NCBI GenBank assembly: GCA_001970955.1
Contig: MPUH01000365.1
Coordinates: 1 to 60,718 of the forward strand
Length of the DNA: 60,718 nt
Origin: Stentor coeruleus
Lineage: Eukaryota > Ciliophora > Heterotrichea > Heterotrichida > Stentoridae
Reading direction: 5' to 3'
This document shows, piece after piece, positions 7,897 through 18,716 of this stretch; position 1 is the first letter of the stretch; every line of letters starts with the position of its first letter. A program made the translations under genes and the position numbers. The notes below the pieces were generated by a model that was given only the letters and a program-made list of their open reading frames with translations, was not told the origin of the DNA and made no database searches.

Positions 7897-9474
7897 TTAA
7901 AAAAAACACTTTTTACCATTGTTATAAACAACTGAATTTATGTATTCAGTAATATAATCATGCCATTTGTTAAATGTTACCCCTTGGCTCATGACTTTTT
8001 TGTAAAGCTCATTGATTGGAAGCTGGCCTATTAAATCTTTGTGTTGGTTGTTTAGTTTGGCAGCTTGGCATTGCTATATAAGATTTACGTATATGAAAAA
8101 TTGTTTAATTGGGTCATGGGTTTCAATGATAAGGTGTCTTTTTGGCCTGTTTGAAGATTGATATTCGGTTGAGATTGTCTCGATTGAGTCTTTGGAATTT
8201 GATATAAGAGTTTGTTCAGATTTAGGTTGTTGGAGCATTTTGAGATTTAAGCTTGGGATTGTGGAATTAGAATTTTTAAGGCTTTGGATGTGAATGCTTG
8301 AACAGTGTTTTATTGTGTAGGAAATTCCTTGAGTTTTTAAGGGGAAGGTTGAGTGAGGGGTGTTTATTGATTTGATTTTTGTTGGGTTTATTAAAAAACC
8401 TTCATGCTTCTCTATTCTCTTCCTCTGACACAATATAAACTTAGTTGTCCCTACCTCTTCAGAACATACCATATAAAGTGGATCATAACAACCTCTATCA
8501 TCCCTAAACTCATCCATAAATTCAGCTAAATTTTCCAACTTATCCTTTTCATTATCTCTAACAACCTCCCCATTCTCCTCTATATTCTCACAACTTTCCC
8601 TTATCCCATTACCTACCATATCCCATTTTACCTTATTAAAATCCAATTCTTTCATCAAACTCTCATTCAAAATTCTCATCCTAATAATCTCTTCTTCCAA
8701 TTCCTTAATTTTCTCTTTATTTTCATAGTATTTTTCTTTAATATTTTCCATATCATTTTTGTATATTGATATTTCATTATAAAGTTGATTATAAAGATTG
8801 TTTAATTTTTCAAACCCTACCCGTTCTGTATTTAAAATCCCTTGTATTTCATATGTTTTATTTTTATAATATTCAATTTCAAGTGATTTTTCATGTAGTA
8901 ATTTTGTCAGGTTTATATATTTTGAATACAAATTTTTGTCTTGTGTTTTTTCTTGTGGGTTTTTATATTGTGGTTTTGGTTTTTGCTGTGCAGAATTTTC
9001 TTTGTTGTTTATTGCATTTTCTATAATGAGAAGCTCTTGTTTTAGCATGTCAATTTTGTTTGTTAATGTTTTTTTCTCTTGAGTTAAGCTTTTTATTGTG
9101 TTTTCCATGTCAGTTGCTTCAATGGTTAAGGATTCTAATTGATAGTTTTTTGTGAGTGTTTCTTTTTGTGATTGCTCAAGGACAAGATTCAACCCATTTA
9201 TTTCTTTTTCTAACAAGTGTGTCCTTTCGTAAACCCGCTGAGTGTCTTCTATTGCATTTTGATATGCCATAAGAAATTTTCCTGCTATATCACTACATTG
9301 GATAACAGCTTTTCTGCAAGATATAATTTCAGTTAGAAGATCTTTGATAATTATTTCTGAATCTTCTGTGAAATCTCTTTCTCTTTCTAATTGACTTTTT
9401 GCTAAATTTGTAATCCAGGCTAGTTGCTCTATGTATATATTTAGGTCTTCGTTTAAAATCAGAGAGGTTAACAT
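7897..9474 (-). CDS. Long coiled-coil protein, one 15-nt intron
   Basis: Joined at a 15-nt intron (8074-8088 on this strand, GTAAATCTTATATAG), the gene encodes about 520 residues. The unspliced frame would stop inside the intron. Residues 1-90 are helical, and residues 90-300 are a heptad-rich coiled coil (LEQSQKETLTKNYQLESL, EEEIIRMRILNESLMKELD). A Ser/Asn-rich stretch follows, then a C-terminal helix after the intron (GQLPINELYKKVMSQGVTF). There is no enzyme motif, signal peptide or membrane span. This layout is common in ciliate cytoskeletal and basal-body proteins, but no family is recognised. Confidence 0.8.
8074..8088 (-). other. 15-nt intron
   Basis: GTAAATCTTATATAG on the minus strand. 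Its removal extends the frame by 54 codons to TAA at 7897-7899, giving a coding length divisible by three. Confidence 0.85.
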
Positions 9475-10050
9475 TTTTAACAGTAATTCAAATTTTGTTA
9501 TGGCAAGCGATTTTTAAAAAAATTGATAGGCTTTTAAGGTTTTTGATGTATAAAAAGACTTGAGGAGTTTATTTTTATGTGGGGAATCTAAATGAATATT
9601 TCAAGCAGTATTGGAGGATAAAAAATTATCAATTATTTTCACATTAGACTAGATAAGATTTGGGAAAATTTTATTAAATATTAGGAAGATTTAGTTTGAT
9701 TGAATAAGTTGATTTCAATTTTTGTGAGAGAAAATCTGTATAGATCATTGCTTTTATATAGCCAAAAAAAAATCACATTAACCCAATCTAAAAAATCCTC
9801 AAACAATAAATTTCATACTTCAAAAATCCAATACAAAAATCAAAAATCAAAAACCTCTCAGATAAAAATCTACCACAAATCCTAAATCTCCAACCAAATT
9901 TCCAAAAATCATCCCTATTAATTTCCCAAAATCCAACCCTTGCAAATCAATCTACCACCTGATTTTATCCCTACTAATTCCTCTAATCATTAAAAATTCA
10001 AAGTAAAAAGCCTTCCATTAATCACTACCAAAAAATCCATTCTTATTAAA
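9475..10050. other. Divergent intergenic region
   Basis: This is the shared 5' region of two divergent genes. The left half is G/T-rich and the right half A/C-rich on the plus strand. The 61-codon open frame in the A/C-rich half is low-complexity. No defined promoter element is visible. Confidence 0.6.
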
Positions 10051-11697
10051 ATGGCTTACTACAAGCTTGGAACAAGAATGCTGTGGTGGGAACGTCATTC
10101 AGCTTACAAAAGGCGAGGTATGTTGGACACTAGCATTATGCATGAACTTGTAATTTCCATATAGATGTTAATCTATCCTCCAGAACAAGGTACAACACCC
10201 AGACCACCTTTTCCTCCAAATTGGCTCACAGATTACAGTCGTTTATTAAGAAAGCTCAACAAAAGACGTCCTGAAACAAGGGATGCATTAGGAAAACCAA
10301 ACAGTTTCTCCCATAAATTCTTGACAAGACAACTTTATTGGATGAGGAATGGGCATACAGAAGAGTCAGCTTTTAATAAGACTGAAGAGGAATTAGCGAA
10401 AAATCTTGTCGAGGCAAGGCAAAATGCAGCTTTGCTATATGAAGTTGGGTCAAGTACCAGTATGAAAAGTTTTATGGATTATTATGGTCAGGTAGCTGAA
10501 TATGAAGGACGACTTAAGGTTAAAAAATTAATTAAAGACCTACCGAAATTCTTAAGAGGTTCAAAGGAAATGAATATTTTTAATGAGTATCAGCATATTA
10601 ATGAATGGGAACATTTGACTAATAATATCGCTAGTTCTGAAGAAACAAAAACTGAACCTAAGAAAACTTTTTTAGAAAAAGCTAAGACTCTTATTAACTA
10701 CCATGATGAAAAAGCTAGTAAATATGATGGCCTTCAGGGGTTATCAGATGATTTGATCATATGGACAGCACGTGATGCTTATAGACATATAAAAAAGTTT
10801 TCCAAAAAACTTTTATCTAAACTCGAAACGTCAGGGGTGTCTTTAGATGCAAACGGCGAACTTGATGTATCGAAAATCAAAAACAAAAACTTACAAGATG
10901 CTATAAAGAAAAATCCTATGATAAAAATGATATTCTATGACTCATTCAAAGATCAATACGAAAACGAAAACGAAGATAATCTACAAGAAACAGAAGGGTC
11001 ATATGTACCAGGTCCATTAAGTGAGCCAACAATAAAATGGAAATCTGAAGATCCATACAAACAAATTTATGGTCGACTTAAACCTACAGAAATTGAATCT
11101 CAAGATGAACGTATTGAACGATTAAAACGTCTTTGGCATCATAGTCGTAAAAGTAAAACTGAAGAAGATCAGTTTGCTTTACAAAAAGAAGCTGTTAAAG
11201 CTTTAAGGTTGGTTAGGATGAAAGTTGATCAGGTTTTGGTATCTGAAGGTAAATCATCGATTTTCCCTAAAAATATGGAATATAGTAGAAAAGAACTTCT
11301 TTTAACACACAGACTTGATATTGACCGTATGGGAAAATTTTTATCAGCTAATCCTGATAATATTTTTGAAACTGAACAGGATAAACAAGAATATGAAGAA
11401 ATTAAACTTATGATTGAACAAAAGACTATTGTTGAAGATACTGAACCTGTAGCTTATGATTCATCTAAAGGATCATGGCGTTCCACAACAAAAGATGAAG
11501 ATGAAGATGAAGACCATCATGAGCCTTTTGAAATGAAAAGTGTAGAAAGTGCGAGCTTTGAAGAATTTACTAATAAGACTAAAATGAGTAATATCGAAGA
11601 TGAAAATAGTGACGATGATGATAAATTTGTTTCAGAACTTCAATTTAAAGCTAAAGATAAGGTTAAAGTTAAAGATAAAGATGAAGATAAAGATTAA
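10051..11697 (+). CDS. Possible mitochondrial ribosomal protein mS23-like, with acidic extension
   Basis: The first ATG is at 10051. A 15-nt intron (10150-10164, GTAATTTCCATATAG) joins IMHEL to MLIYPPEQG. The protein has about 543 residues. The N-terminal segment RHSAYKRRGML...MLIYPPEQGTTPRPPF resembles the start of Rsm25/mS23 (a SAY..(K/R).G.L motif, then a PP-rich strand). The middle is mixed helix (KVKKLIKDLPKFLRG, LIIWTARDAYRHIKKFSKKL), and the last 60 residues are acidic and Lys/Asp-rich. Ciliate mitoribosomal proteins often carry large extensions. The mS23 link rests on a short stretch and is tentative. The N-terminal Arg-rich region could serve as a mitochondrial presequence. Confidence 0.6.
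10150..10164 (+). other. 15-nt intron
   Basis: GTAATTTCCATATAG ends in an in-frame TAG. Removing it adds a 33-codon first exon that starts at ATG 10051. Confidence 0.88.
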
Positions 11698-11893
11698 AAT
11701 AGAATAGGTTTTAACTAGGAAATGGCTTATACTAACTGGGATGGGTATGATTAATGTGTAGGGATAAAGTTAAAGACAATTATGCATATTTAATAGTAAA
11801 TTCTGGTATAATATTATAATTAATAACAAAGCAAATCATATAAATTTTCTGATATATCATAAATGGTCTTTAAACTATTCAAATCTGATATAA

Positions 11894-12535
11894 ATGGATC
11901 AACCCTTAGAAGAATCTTTAACAATCCAACATTTGACCCTTGAAGAAACAAAAATCCCCTTTCATAATATAGAAACCCCAATTTCTCAAATTCAAAACAT
12001 ATCATCAATCAACCAAAATTCCCCTAAGTCAAATTTTATACCTTTAAGTGAAAATACCTTATCATCTTCTCATGATATTCAGCAAATAAATCATTCTAAT
12101 CCTATAAACATCATATCCCAAACTCCAAACATCTTACAAAATACAGTAAAAACTAATAAAAAAACTTTAAGCAAAGTTGATATTCAATGTCCAAATTATG
12201 AAAATTATCATATATACGAAGAGTTTTCTAAATCTTGGAATTGCATTTTAAATTGTGTTAATCTAATGGGAAACAACAATAAATTTTATATAATACAATT
12301 ATTAGAAACAGAAGATAAACCAGAGAAATTTTTTTTATGGACACGTTGGGGACGAGTAGGAAGTATTGGCAATTATAATTTTGTACCTTTTGAAGATATT
12401 GAAAAAGCTAAAAATATGTATTTGAAGAAATATAATGATAAGGTTAGATATGGATATGTGGAATTACAGATTTTTTGTGAGGGTGAAGATATAGAAAAAA
12501 AGACAAAATGTGGAGAAGATAAAAAAATAGATTAA
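11894..12535 (+). CDS. WGR-domain protein without a PARP catalytic domain
   Basis: This is a 213-residue protein. Residues 1-100 are Ser/Asn/Gln/Pro-rich and likely disordered. Residues 108-195 form a WGR domain with the hallmark KFFLWTRWGRVGSIG followed by DIEKAKNMYLKKYNDK and GYVELQIF. WGR domains bind DNA 5' ends or activate PARP1-3-type ADP-ribosyltransferases. Here the chain ends soon after the domain in a Lys/Glu-rich tail and there is no catalytic fold downstream before a TAA. It may be a DNA-binding accessory or a regulator of a separate PARP. ATG is preceded by TATAA. Confidence 0.88.
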   Translation: MDQPLEESLTIQHLTLEETKIPFHNIETPISQIQNISSINQNSPKSNFIPLSENTLSSSHDIQQINHSNPINIISQTPNILQNTVKTNKKTLSKVDIQCPNYENYHIYEEFSKSWNCILNCVNLMGNNNKFYIIQLLETEDKPEKFFLWTRWGRVGSIGNYNFVPFEDIEKAKNMYLKKYNDKVRYGYVELQIFCEGEDIEKKTKCGEDKKID

Positions 12536-12743
12536 ATTAGAAAGTGAAAGCTTGATTTTTAGGGTTTAATAATTATTTTGATTTGATTTTTGATGTTAAG
12601 GTTAGTGAAAATTATCATAAAAAATTATGATATGATGGAAAATATGAGATTGGAAGATTTAATGATTATATTAATTTATTCTTTAGTTGAATATTCTTAT
12701 TAAAAATCAAATTCAAATATAAGTTATAACTTAATTCAAGTGT

Positions 12744-13217
12744 TTATAATAATTCCCATAATTTATTGATTTGTTCATAAGTTGTCATATTAGGGAATTC
12801 AAAGTGAGATTTTTTCTTAAGTATTTCTCCAGCAAATGCATTCTCATTCCAAGCTATTCGTGAAACAAGTTCATAAAGTTTGATTTTACTTTTGGCATAT
12901 TTAATAACCTGTTTTGAATACTTCAATTCTTCTTCTAACTCTTTTTCATTATAGAAGAAATAACTACTATTTGCATCATTTTGTGCATCCATTTCCATTG
13001 CTTTATTTTTTAGGTACTGCTTTTCTGCTGCTGTTTTTTTTTGGATAATTTGATATTTTTGAATTTGGCTCTGAAGACTTTGGATTTCTGAGATATACTT
13101 CCCCGTTCGACATTTATATTCTTCTTCAACGTCTAAAACGCAATTTAAAAATGTTACCGGCAGTTCATCCAATATTTCATCGCAGGCGGTAGTCAGGGCG
13201 AGTTTTTCAAAATTCAT
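12744..13217 (-). CDS. Possible Spc24-type kinetochore protein
   Basis: This is a 157-residue protein. Residues 1-40 are helical, residues 40-110 form a coiled coil (EIQSLQSQIQKYQIIQKK), and a small C-terminal region reads IKLYELVSRIAWNENAFAGE...FEFPN...INKLWELL. The order coiled coil, (I/L)KLY, W-x-N/D, a short beta hairpin and a terminal helix ending LWELL matches the globular RWD end of Spc24 in the NDC80 complex. Family identity is weak by eye, so another small RWD-type coiled coil is possible. The start lies close to the divergent helical-repeat gene at 13422 (204 nt). Confidence 0.5.
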   Translation of the reverse strand: MNFEKLALTTACDEILDELPVTFLNCVLDVEEEYKCRTGKYISEIQSLQSQIQKYQIIQKKTAAEKQYLKNKAMEMDAQNDANSSYFFYNEKELEEELKYSKQVIKYAKSKIKLYELVSRIAWNENAFAGEILKKKSHFEFPNMTTYEQINKLWELL

Positions 13218-13421
13218 TTAAATTTTCCAATATGAAAAAAAACACAAACTCTTTTTCCTAACCCAAACCCCAATCTTCCACCCACACCCTCAATTTAATC
13301 CCACAAATCCTCATAACCCTTTTTTTCACTTTACACACTTATAAAAGCCCAAAAAAAAACTTCTAATCTAATCTCAACAACTAAGTTATATCATCACTTT
13401 TTATATCATCCTTATAATAAT

Positions 13422-14833
13422 ATGGACAAAGCTAAAAAACCTCAAAACACAGACGAAATCAACAAAATCCTCCTTAAAAAACTCGAAAAAGGTATTTCCG
13501 ACATTTCAATCTCCAAGTACTCCCAAGCTCTAGAAACATTGAAAAAATGTGAAATCCGCTTAGAAAAACTCATCAACCAAGACATTCCTATAGACCAAGA
13601 CTTAATATTGCCTACTTTACACAACATTTCCTTATGTTATCAATCAATAGCTGACTTCCACAATTGTGCCGCCTACTTGGAAGCATGTGTTTTTAATGTA
13701 AAAAGGAGATTAGAACTAAGTGTGTCTCATTCAAGCACAGTAGCTGAACGAATAAGAAAGGTCCGATACCTATGCTTGTTATACANTTAGAACTAAGTGT
13801 GTCTCATTCAAGCACAGTAGCTGAACGAATAAGAAAGGTCCGATACCTATGCTTGTTATACATTCAGCTTGCAGACTGTTTTTCTAAACTTAAACAACAT
13901 CGTCCTGCTCTAGAAAACTCCCGTCTAGCTATCCGCCAATGCGCTTTTATAATAAAACTCTGTCTTGGGGCCTTTACAGAAGCTAAACAAAAAAAACAAA
14001 CCCCTAACTCAACGACAAAATCACGGGCGAATATAGACTTTTATACAAATTCTATTGAAATCCTCCAATTGTTATACTTACAAATGACTGGGAAGAAAAA
14101 AAAACATACAAAAGATGTGACTATGAGGTCTGTATTAGGTGTTCAAAGAGTATCTGAATGGATTTACTCTTTAACTTTTGAAAAAATAACAGAAATAAAG
14201 CCTCTTTTGATACAAGACTTGAAATCTACACATAATCTTAGAGCGGAATTGAGTAAAGATTTCATGTTAGATAAAATCTGTTTAGCTGCTGCAGCAAGTT
14301 TGGTGTTTTCTCGTGAACTTTTAGCTTTAGGTGAGGATTTTGGTAAGTCAAAATCGTATTTAGACCGAGCAGTTACGATATCAAGTTCATTTTTCCCTAG
14401 TTCTTGTCCTTTTCTACAGAATCTGTTATCGGAATATACTGAAAAGTACGAAAAAAACAAAGAGATAAAGAAATTCAAGTCCCCAAGAAGCACATCAGCA
14501 AAAGATACACACCAAAACGATGTTGTTACAAGGAAGAACTCGGTAAAAGGTGAGAAAAAAGTTCAATGGAAAATCCAATCTGAAAGAAAACCTGAAAATA
14601 ACACAGGGATTACTAAAGGAAACCATAGTCAAAGTGAGTCGACTATAGGGAAAAACAATCTTAAATCCCCACCTTTTTATGAAAAAACTGAACCTGAACC
14701 TCCATTAAGCGAAGGTAGCGAACATGAAGATAAAATAAAGAATTTGATAATAAATTCCAATGAACTCTATGGGCATTATTCAGAAGAAGAAGTTGATAAA
14801 TACGAATACATGCCATTAAGGCGAGATTTATAA
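13422..14833 (+). CDS. TPR-like helical-repeat protein (assembly duplication inside)
   Basis: The gene is split in two frames by an N at 13786. Removing one 76-nt copy plus N gives 1335 nt, or 444 residues. Residues 1-110 contain helix pairs with TPR-like spacing (YSQALETLKKCEIRLEKLI, LHNISLCYQSIADFHNCAAYLEACV), followed by another pair (QLADCFSKLKQHRPALENSRLAI). The middle is helical (LAAAASLVFSRELLALGEDFGKSKSYLDRAV), and the last 120 residues are polar and probably disordered. TPR arrays are protein-interaction scaffolds. No specific family is recognised. Confidence 0.75.
13710..13862 (+). repeat. Assembly overlap duplicated around single N at 13786
   Basis: Bases 13710-13785 and 13787-13862 are identical 76-mers on either side of the N. 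Collapsing them restores one continuous reading frame. Confidence 0.92.
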
Positions 14834-14857
14834 TATAAATAATAATATTAAAGATAA

Positions 14858-15895
14858 ATGCTAGATACTTTAAGGAAATTTGGGTTTTATACACAGAACA
14901 ACCCTAAGTTTATGAGGATTTTCAGGTATAAAATATTACAATTAATCCTCCATGGGATATTAGCTCTTGTTGCCGGGAGCCTTATTGTGAATAAAACAAC
15001 AACATGTTCGGCGCCAATATCAATTTTCTTACTTGGGGTCTTTGGTACTTATATTGCTGGGCTGTTTTTGAATTTTACCGTGTGTTTTGGTAGATGTTGT
15101 TCTGATTTTGGCCCGAACTATTGTTCGGGCAGTTTTAAAGTTTGTATGAAAAGTGTTGATTTTATGTATTTGGGTTTGTATCTGGTTTTTTGTATAATTG
15201 AATTTATATGGTATGTACTTGCTGGATATTGGTATTCTATGAGTTCAGATTGTAGTAGTCAATTTTCTAATGGTTATAATGCGACAATAGGTATGCTTGG
15301 ATTATATTTTGTATTGTTACTTATATATTTAGTTGCTTTTATTGGATTTATGTGTTATTTAAAATGTAATGAAGTAGAACAACCAAAACCACCTGATGTA
15401 CCAGATCCTAATAAAGATCCAAATCAAGGTGTTCCTGCTGAAAATACAAGTGGTCTTCCACAAGGAGATCCTTATGGTCAAAATTATCAGGGACATTATG
15501 ACCCTGGATATGCTGGAAGACCTTATCCTGATGATTATAATAGAGGAAATCAGGGATATCCAGATGAATATGGAAGAAGACCTGATGATTATAATAGAGG
15601 AAATCAAGGATATCCAGATGAATATGGAAGAAGACCTGATGATTATTATAGAGGAAATCAAGGATATCCAGATGAACATGGAAGAAGACCTGAAGATTAT
15701 TCACAGTATCCGGAAAATTATCAGAGAAGACCTGAAGATCAGGGATATGGCCAAGATCCTAGGCCTGGGTTTAATCATCCTTTAGCTCCTGATGGATATA
15801 GACCTGATGATAGAGGATATCAAGGAAGACCAGAAAATAATAGTTATCAGGGAGATGCGAGATATGATGATAGAGGGTATGGAAGATATAAATAA
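14858..15895 (+). CDS. Four-span membrane protein with Pro/Gly/Tyr-rich repeat tail
   Basis: This is a 345-residue protein. Four hydrophobic segments lie at about residues 25-45, 53-75, 98-122 and 145-167. Cys-rich loops (CFGRCCSDFGPNYCSG) follow the second. The cytosolic tail (residues 175-345) is hydrophilic and dominated by tandem 18-residue units of the form RGNQGYPDEYGRRPDDYN, then looser PED/PDD-GY variants. Such Tyr/Gly/Arg tails are intrinsically disordered and may self-associate or bind partners. The topology recalls tetraspan/MARVEL-like proteins, but no family signature is clear. Only 24 nt separate its ATG from the stop of the preceding same-strand gene. Confidence 0.85.
   Translation: MLDTLRKFGFYTQNNPKFMRIFRYKILQLILHGILALVAGSLIVNKTTTCSAPISIFLLGVFGTYIAGLFLNFTVCFGRCCSDFGPNYCSGSFKVCMKSVDFMYLGLYLVFCIIEFIWYVLAGYWYSMSSDCSSQFSNGYNATIGMLGLYFVLLLIYLVAFIGFMCYLKCNEVEQPKPPDVPDPNKDPNQGVPAENTSGLPQGDPYGQNYQGHYDPGYAGRPYPDDYNRGNQGYPDEYGRRPDDYNRGNQGYPDEYGRRPDDYYRGNQGYPDEHGRRPEDYSQYPENYQRRPEDQGYGQDPRPGFNHPLAPDGYRPDDRGYQGRPENNSYQGDARYDDRGYGRYK
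15542..15703 (+). repeat. Three 54-nt tandem repeats coding an 18-residue unit
   Basis: Units start at 15542, 15596 and 15650 and encode RGNQGYPDEYGRRPDDYN with few substitutions. Because the unit is a multiple of three and stop-free in several frames, it also creates long open shadows on both strands. Confidence 0.93.
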
Positions 15896-16469
15896 ATTTT
15901 GCATTTTTTAAGATGGGATTATGATTAGATTAAGATTTTTTTGGGTTTTATGAGGTATTTATGTGGGTAGGCTTGGAGTTATCGATTTTTTTGAAATAAA
16001 AAAGTATGGTTTGGGGGTTATGTAAATTGGGATAATTGTTTTGGGTAAGTTTAATTGGGAAAATGCTGTTGAGAAGATTTTATGTGGGTGGAAAATAAAG
16101 TTGTAAAAGAGTGAGAGGATAATATACTGATATTTAAAATGAAACTGAGCAGTTAAATAATTATGTATAATATCCCCACCCACAAGACTATTATATTATT
16201 TCATATCAACAAAATTTGCCACCTTAAAAAATTATTAACCAATAGCAATCTCCAACCTAAAACCCTATCCTTCTAATTTAATCTTTTTACCTAATTAATC
16301 ATGATATCTCACTATTTAATTTATATATAAACATATACTAAAAGCTATCTCCTCTCTCAAAATCCATACTCTCTTTTGAAAAATCTAAAAAATTCCTATT
16401 TTCCCCTTAATCATACCATACTATTTACTGTACTTATTTAATATAGTATTATACCAAAAATTCTGCATT
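15896..16469. other. Convergent intergenic region
   Basis: The left part is G/T-rich, the right part A/C-rich. A 74-codon minus-strand open frame is of skewed low-complexity composition. I see no gene. Confidence 0.6.
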
Positions 16470-18716
16470 TTATAATTTTTGTAAAGGTTTCGACATGCAC
16501 TCTGAAACCACCTTGCACAACTCTTCATGTTGGCAAGGCTTAGAAATATGTGAAATCATCCCAGACCTCAAGCATTTCTCAATATCCTCATAAGAATCAA
16601 AAGCCGAATACGCAATAATATACGGCAAATGTCGAATCTCCTTATTATCAAACATTTTCCTTATAGCCAAAGAAGTTTCCCATCCATTCATCCCAGGCAT
16701 CTGACAATCCATAATAATAACCCTATACCCACTTTCAATCTCATCTATTTTCCTAACCATTTCTACAGCTTCAAATCCTGAATTTGCTGTATGTACAGCA
16801 TATTTCTTATGTCTTGCTTCACATTTACAACTTTTATTCAAATTCTCTAATATTCTTTTCAATATATCTAAATTTAATTTTATATCATCAACAATCAATA
16901 TATCAATAAGCTCATTATCTTTATTTATACTTGAATCAGATGGGCTTATTGGCCATAATATCGACCCTTCATCAGGTATTTCAAGTTCTTCAGTTTCTAA
17001 TATTTCATCTGTTGGTAAATAAAATTTGATATAAGTTTCAAAAGGCTTATAATTAACTTTTAAAGGTTGATTTGTTAATTGATTTACTATACTTGATGCT
17101 ATTTTGAAACGTACTCCTGAATCAAAGTTTGATGATGTATTTGATAGGATTTCATGGAAAATTTTTATAGAGAATCTTATGTTATGGGATTTACATTTGA
17201 GACTTAGGGTTTTAGAAGTTACTTGATAACCAAAGTTACTTGTTAAAAGGCTTATGAGGACTTGACGAAGACGACTTTTGTCAGTGAAAATGTGAGAAGG
17301 GATTCGAGGACAGATACTCACTTTTAAGGGTTTTAGGGTTCCTGATCCTGGTTGAGAGGATTTGTCTGATAGTTCGAGGATTTTTGAACTGTCTCCGCAA
17401 GTGAATTTTATTATGGTTAAACATTCCTCGATAAAACTGTGGAGGTTGAGGAGACTTGGAGAGAGTTTGAAGTTCGCGCTTTGGATTTGGCTATAATCTA
17501 AAATGTCTTTAATTGAATTCAACAGCACATGAGACATACTCAAACTTCTTTGTAACTGCAATCTAGTACTATCACTTATACTACAATCACAATTTAATAT
17601 CTCTGATTGTTCATGTATAATAACATTCAAAGGGGTTTTTAGCTCATGAGACACATCTCTTAACGACCTAAGTTCAGCTGATTTCTTCCTTATCTGTTTC
17701 TCCATATCAATCAACCTTGATACTTCTCTAAAAGTTAAAACTATCGCATTATCCTTATTCCATAAAATTTTCGTTGCTGTACATTCAATTTTTATATCAT
17801 TCACACATAAAATCCCAAATATTTCTGTCACACTATCAGACTTGCAAAATTGACTTATATCATCTTTTAAATTATCATTACGCGAATATTCAACGTTGTG
17901 CCTTTTCCTTAAATATTTTGCTTCAGATAAACTACAGTTTTTAAGCATTGTCACATAGGATGAGTTGTGCATTTTTATGACAAAGTTTTCGTCTAAGACT
18001 AGGATACCTTCAGGGATTCCTTGCAATAAAGCGAATATATTTTTTTCATTGTTTTCTACTGTGACTTTATATCCAATTCTCTGATGATAGCGTTCAAAAT
18101 TGAATTTCAGCCAAAAAAATTTCAAAACTGTTCCGAAGAGAAATGTAGAGTAGATTTCATAATGGGCAGAGAAATCTAAGGCGCCAAAAATATAGGATGA
18201 GACTATCCAAAGTAGGGAATGTAGGATTATATAAAAGTACCCATGATATTCGGTGATAGAATATTCTAGATGACTTTGGATAAAAAGTTGTGTTGCTATG
18301 CCTATAAAAAGTCCAGAATATTGTGGAAATCTAATATATGCGGCTTGGATACAAAGCAAATCTATCCCTAAAAACATTAGACCACTTATTGGTGTGACGA
18401 AATTCTTCAAGCATTCACACTTTTCAGTCGCTAAAATAANGGCTTGGATACAAAGCAAATCTATCCCTAAAAATATTAGACCACTTATTGGTGTGACGAA
18501 ATTCTTCAAGCATTCACACTTTTCAGTCGCTAAAATAATTAAAAGCATAACTAAGCAATGGATAAAAGTTACACGATCAGGGTTTTCCATAAATAATGAT
18601 GCAAATATATAAAATCCGGTAAATCCTTTGAGTACTTTCATAGATGTCTTTGAAAATTTATTCACTTCTTTGCCTTTTTCTTCTTGAAGCCTTTTCACAG
18701 TTTTGAAAGTATTCAT
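16470..18716 (-). CDS. Membrane-bound hybrid histidine kinase with receiver domain
   Basis: After removing a 33-codon assembly duplication the protein has 715 residues. Residues 30-200 hold about six hydrophobic segments. A PAS-like sensor follows (GIPEGILVLDENFVIKMHNSS), then a HisKA helix with the H-box RDVSHELKTPLNVII. The ATPase region is poor: the N-box position reads QVLISLLTSNFGYQV and no DxGxG lid motif is visible. The C-terminal receiver is complete, with an acidic pair in LIVDD, the phospho-acceptor in IIMDCQMPGMNG, and the Ser and Lys of YSAF and SKP. It should relay phosphate from His to Asp. Whether the ATPase domain still binds ATP is doubtful, so it may act as a phosphatase or as a heterodimer partner. 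Confidence 0.92.
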   Translation of the reverse strand: MNTFKTVKRLQEEKGKEVNKFSKTSMKVLKGFTGFYIFASLFMENPDRVTFIHCLVMLLIILATEKCECLKNFVTPISGLIFLGIDLLCIQAXILATEKCECLKNFVTPISGLMFLGIDLLCIQAAYIRFPQYSGLFIGIATQLFIQSHLEYSITEYHGYFYIILHSLLWIVSSYIFGALDFSAHYEIYSTFLFGTVLKFFWLKFNFERYHQRIGYKVTVENNEKNIFALLQGIPEGILVLDENFVIKMHNSSYVTMLKNCSLSEAKYLRKRHNVEYSRNDNLKDDISQFCKSDSVTEIFGILCVNDIKIECTATKILWNKDNAIVLTFREVSRLIDMEKQIRKKSAELRSLRDVSHELKTPLNVIIHEQSEILNCDCSISDSTRLQLQRSLSMSHVLLNSIKDILDYSQIQSANFKLSPSLLNLHSFIEECLTIIKFTCGDSSKILELSDKSSQPGSGTLKPLKVSICPRIPSHIFTDKSRLRQVLISLLTSNFGYQVTSKTLSLKCKSHNIRFSIKIFHEILSNTSSNFDSGVRFKIASSIVNQLTNQPLKVNYKPFETYIKFYLPTDEILETEELEIPDEGSILWPISPSDSSINKDNELIDILIVDDIKLNLDILKRILENLNKSCKCEARHKKYAVHTANSGFEAVEMVRKIDEIESGYRVIIMDCQMPGMNGWETSLAIRKMFDNKEIRHLPYIIAYSAFDSYEDIEKCLRSGMISHISKPCQHEELCKVVSECMSKPLQKL
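18342..18538 (-). repeat. Assembly overlap duplicated around single N at 18440
   Basis: Bases 18342-18439 and 18441-18538 (98 nt each, one mismatch) flank the N. Copy plus N is 99 nt, so the frame stays open and the predicted protein silently gains a false 33-residue repeat in its membrane region. Confidence 0.92.

Noticed and set aside
15359..15785. Three long open frames antisense or shifted to the four-span protein tail
   Set aside because: They are shadows of the 54-nt tandem repeat, which is stop-free in several frames. The proteins are Ile/Met repeats.
18298..18612. 104-codon plus-strand frame over the histidine kinase
   Set aside because: Antisense shadow of the kinase membrane region, lengthened by the assembly duplication.
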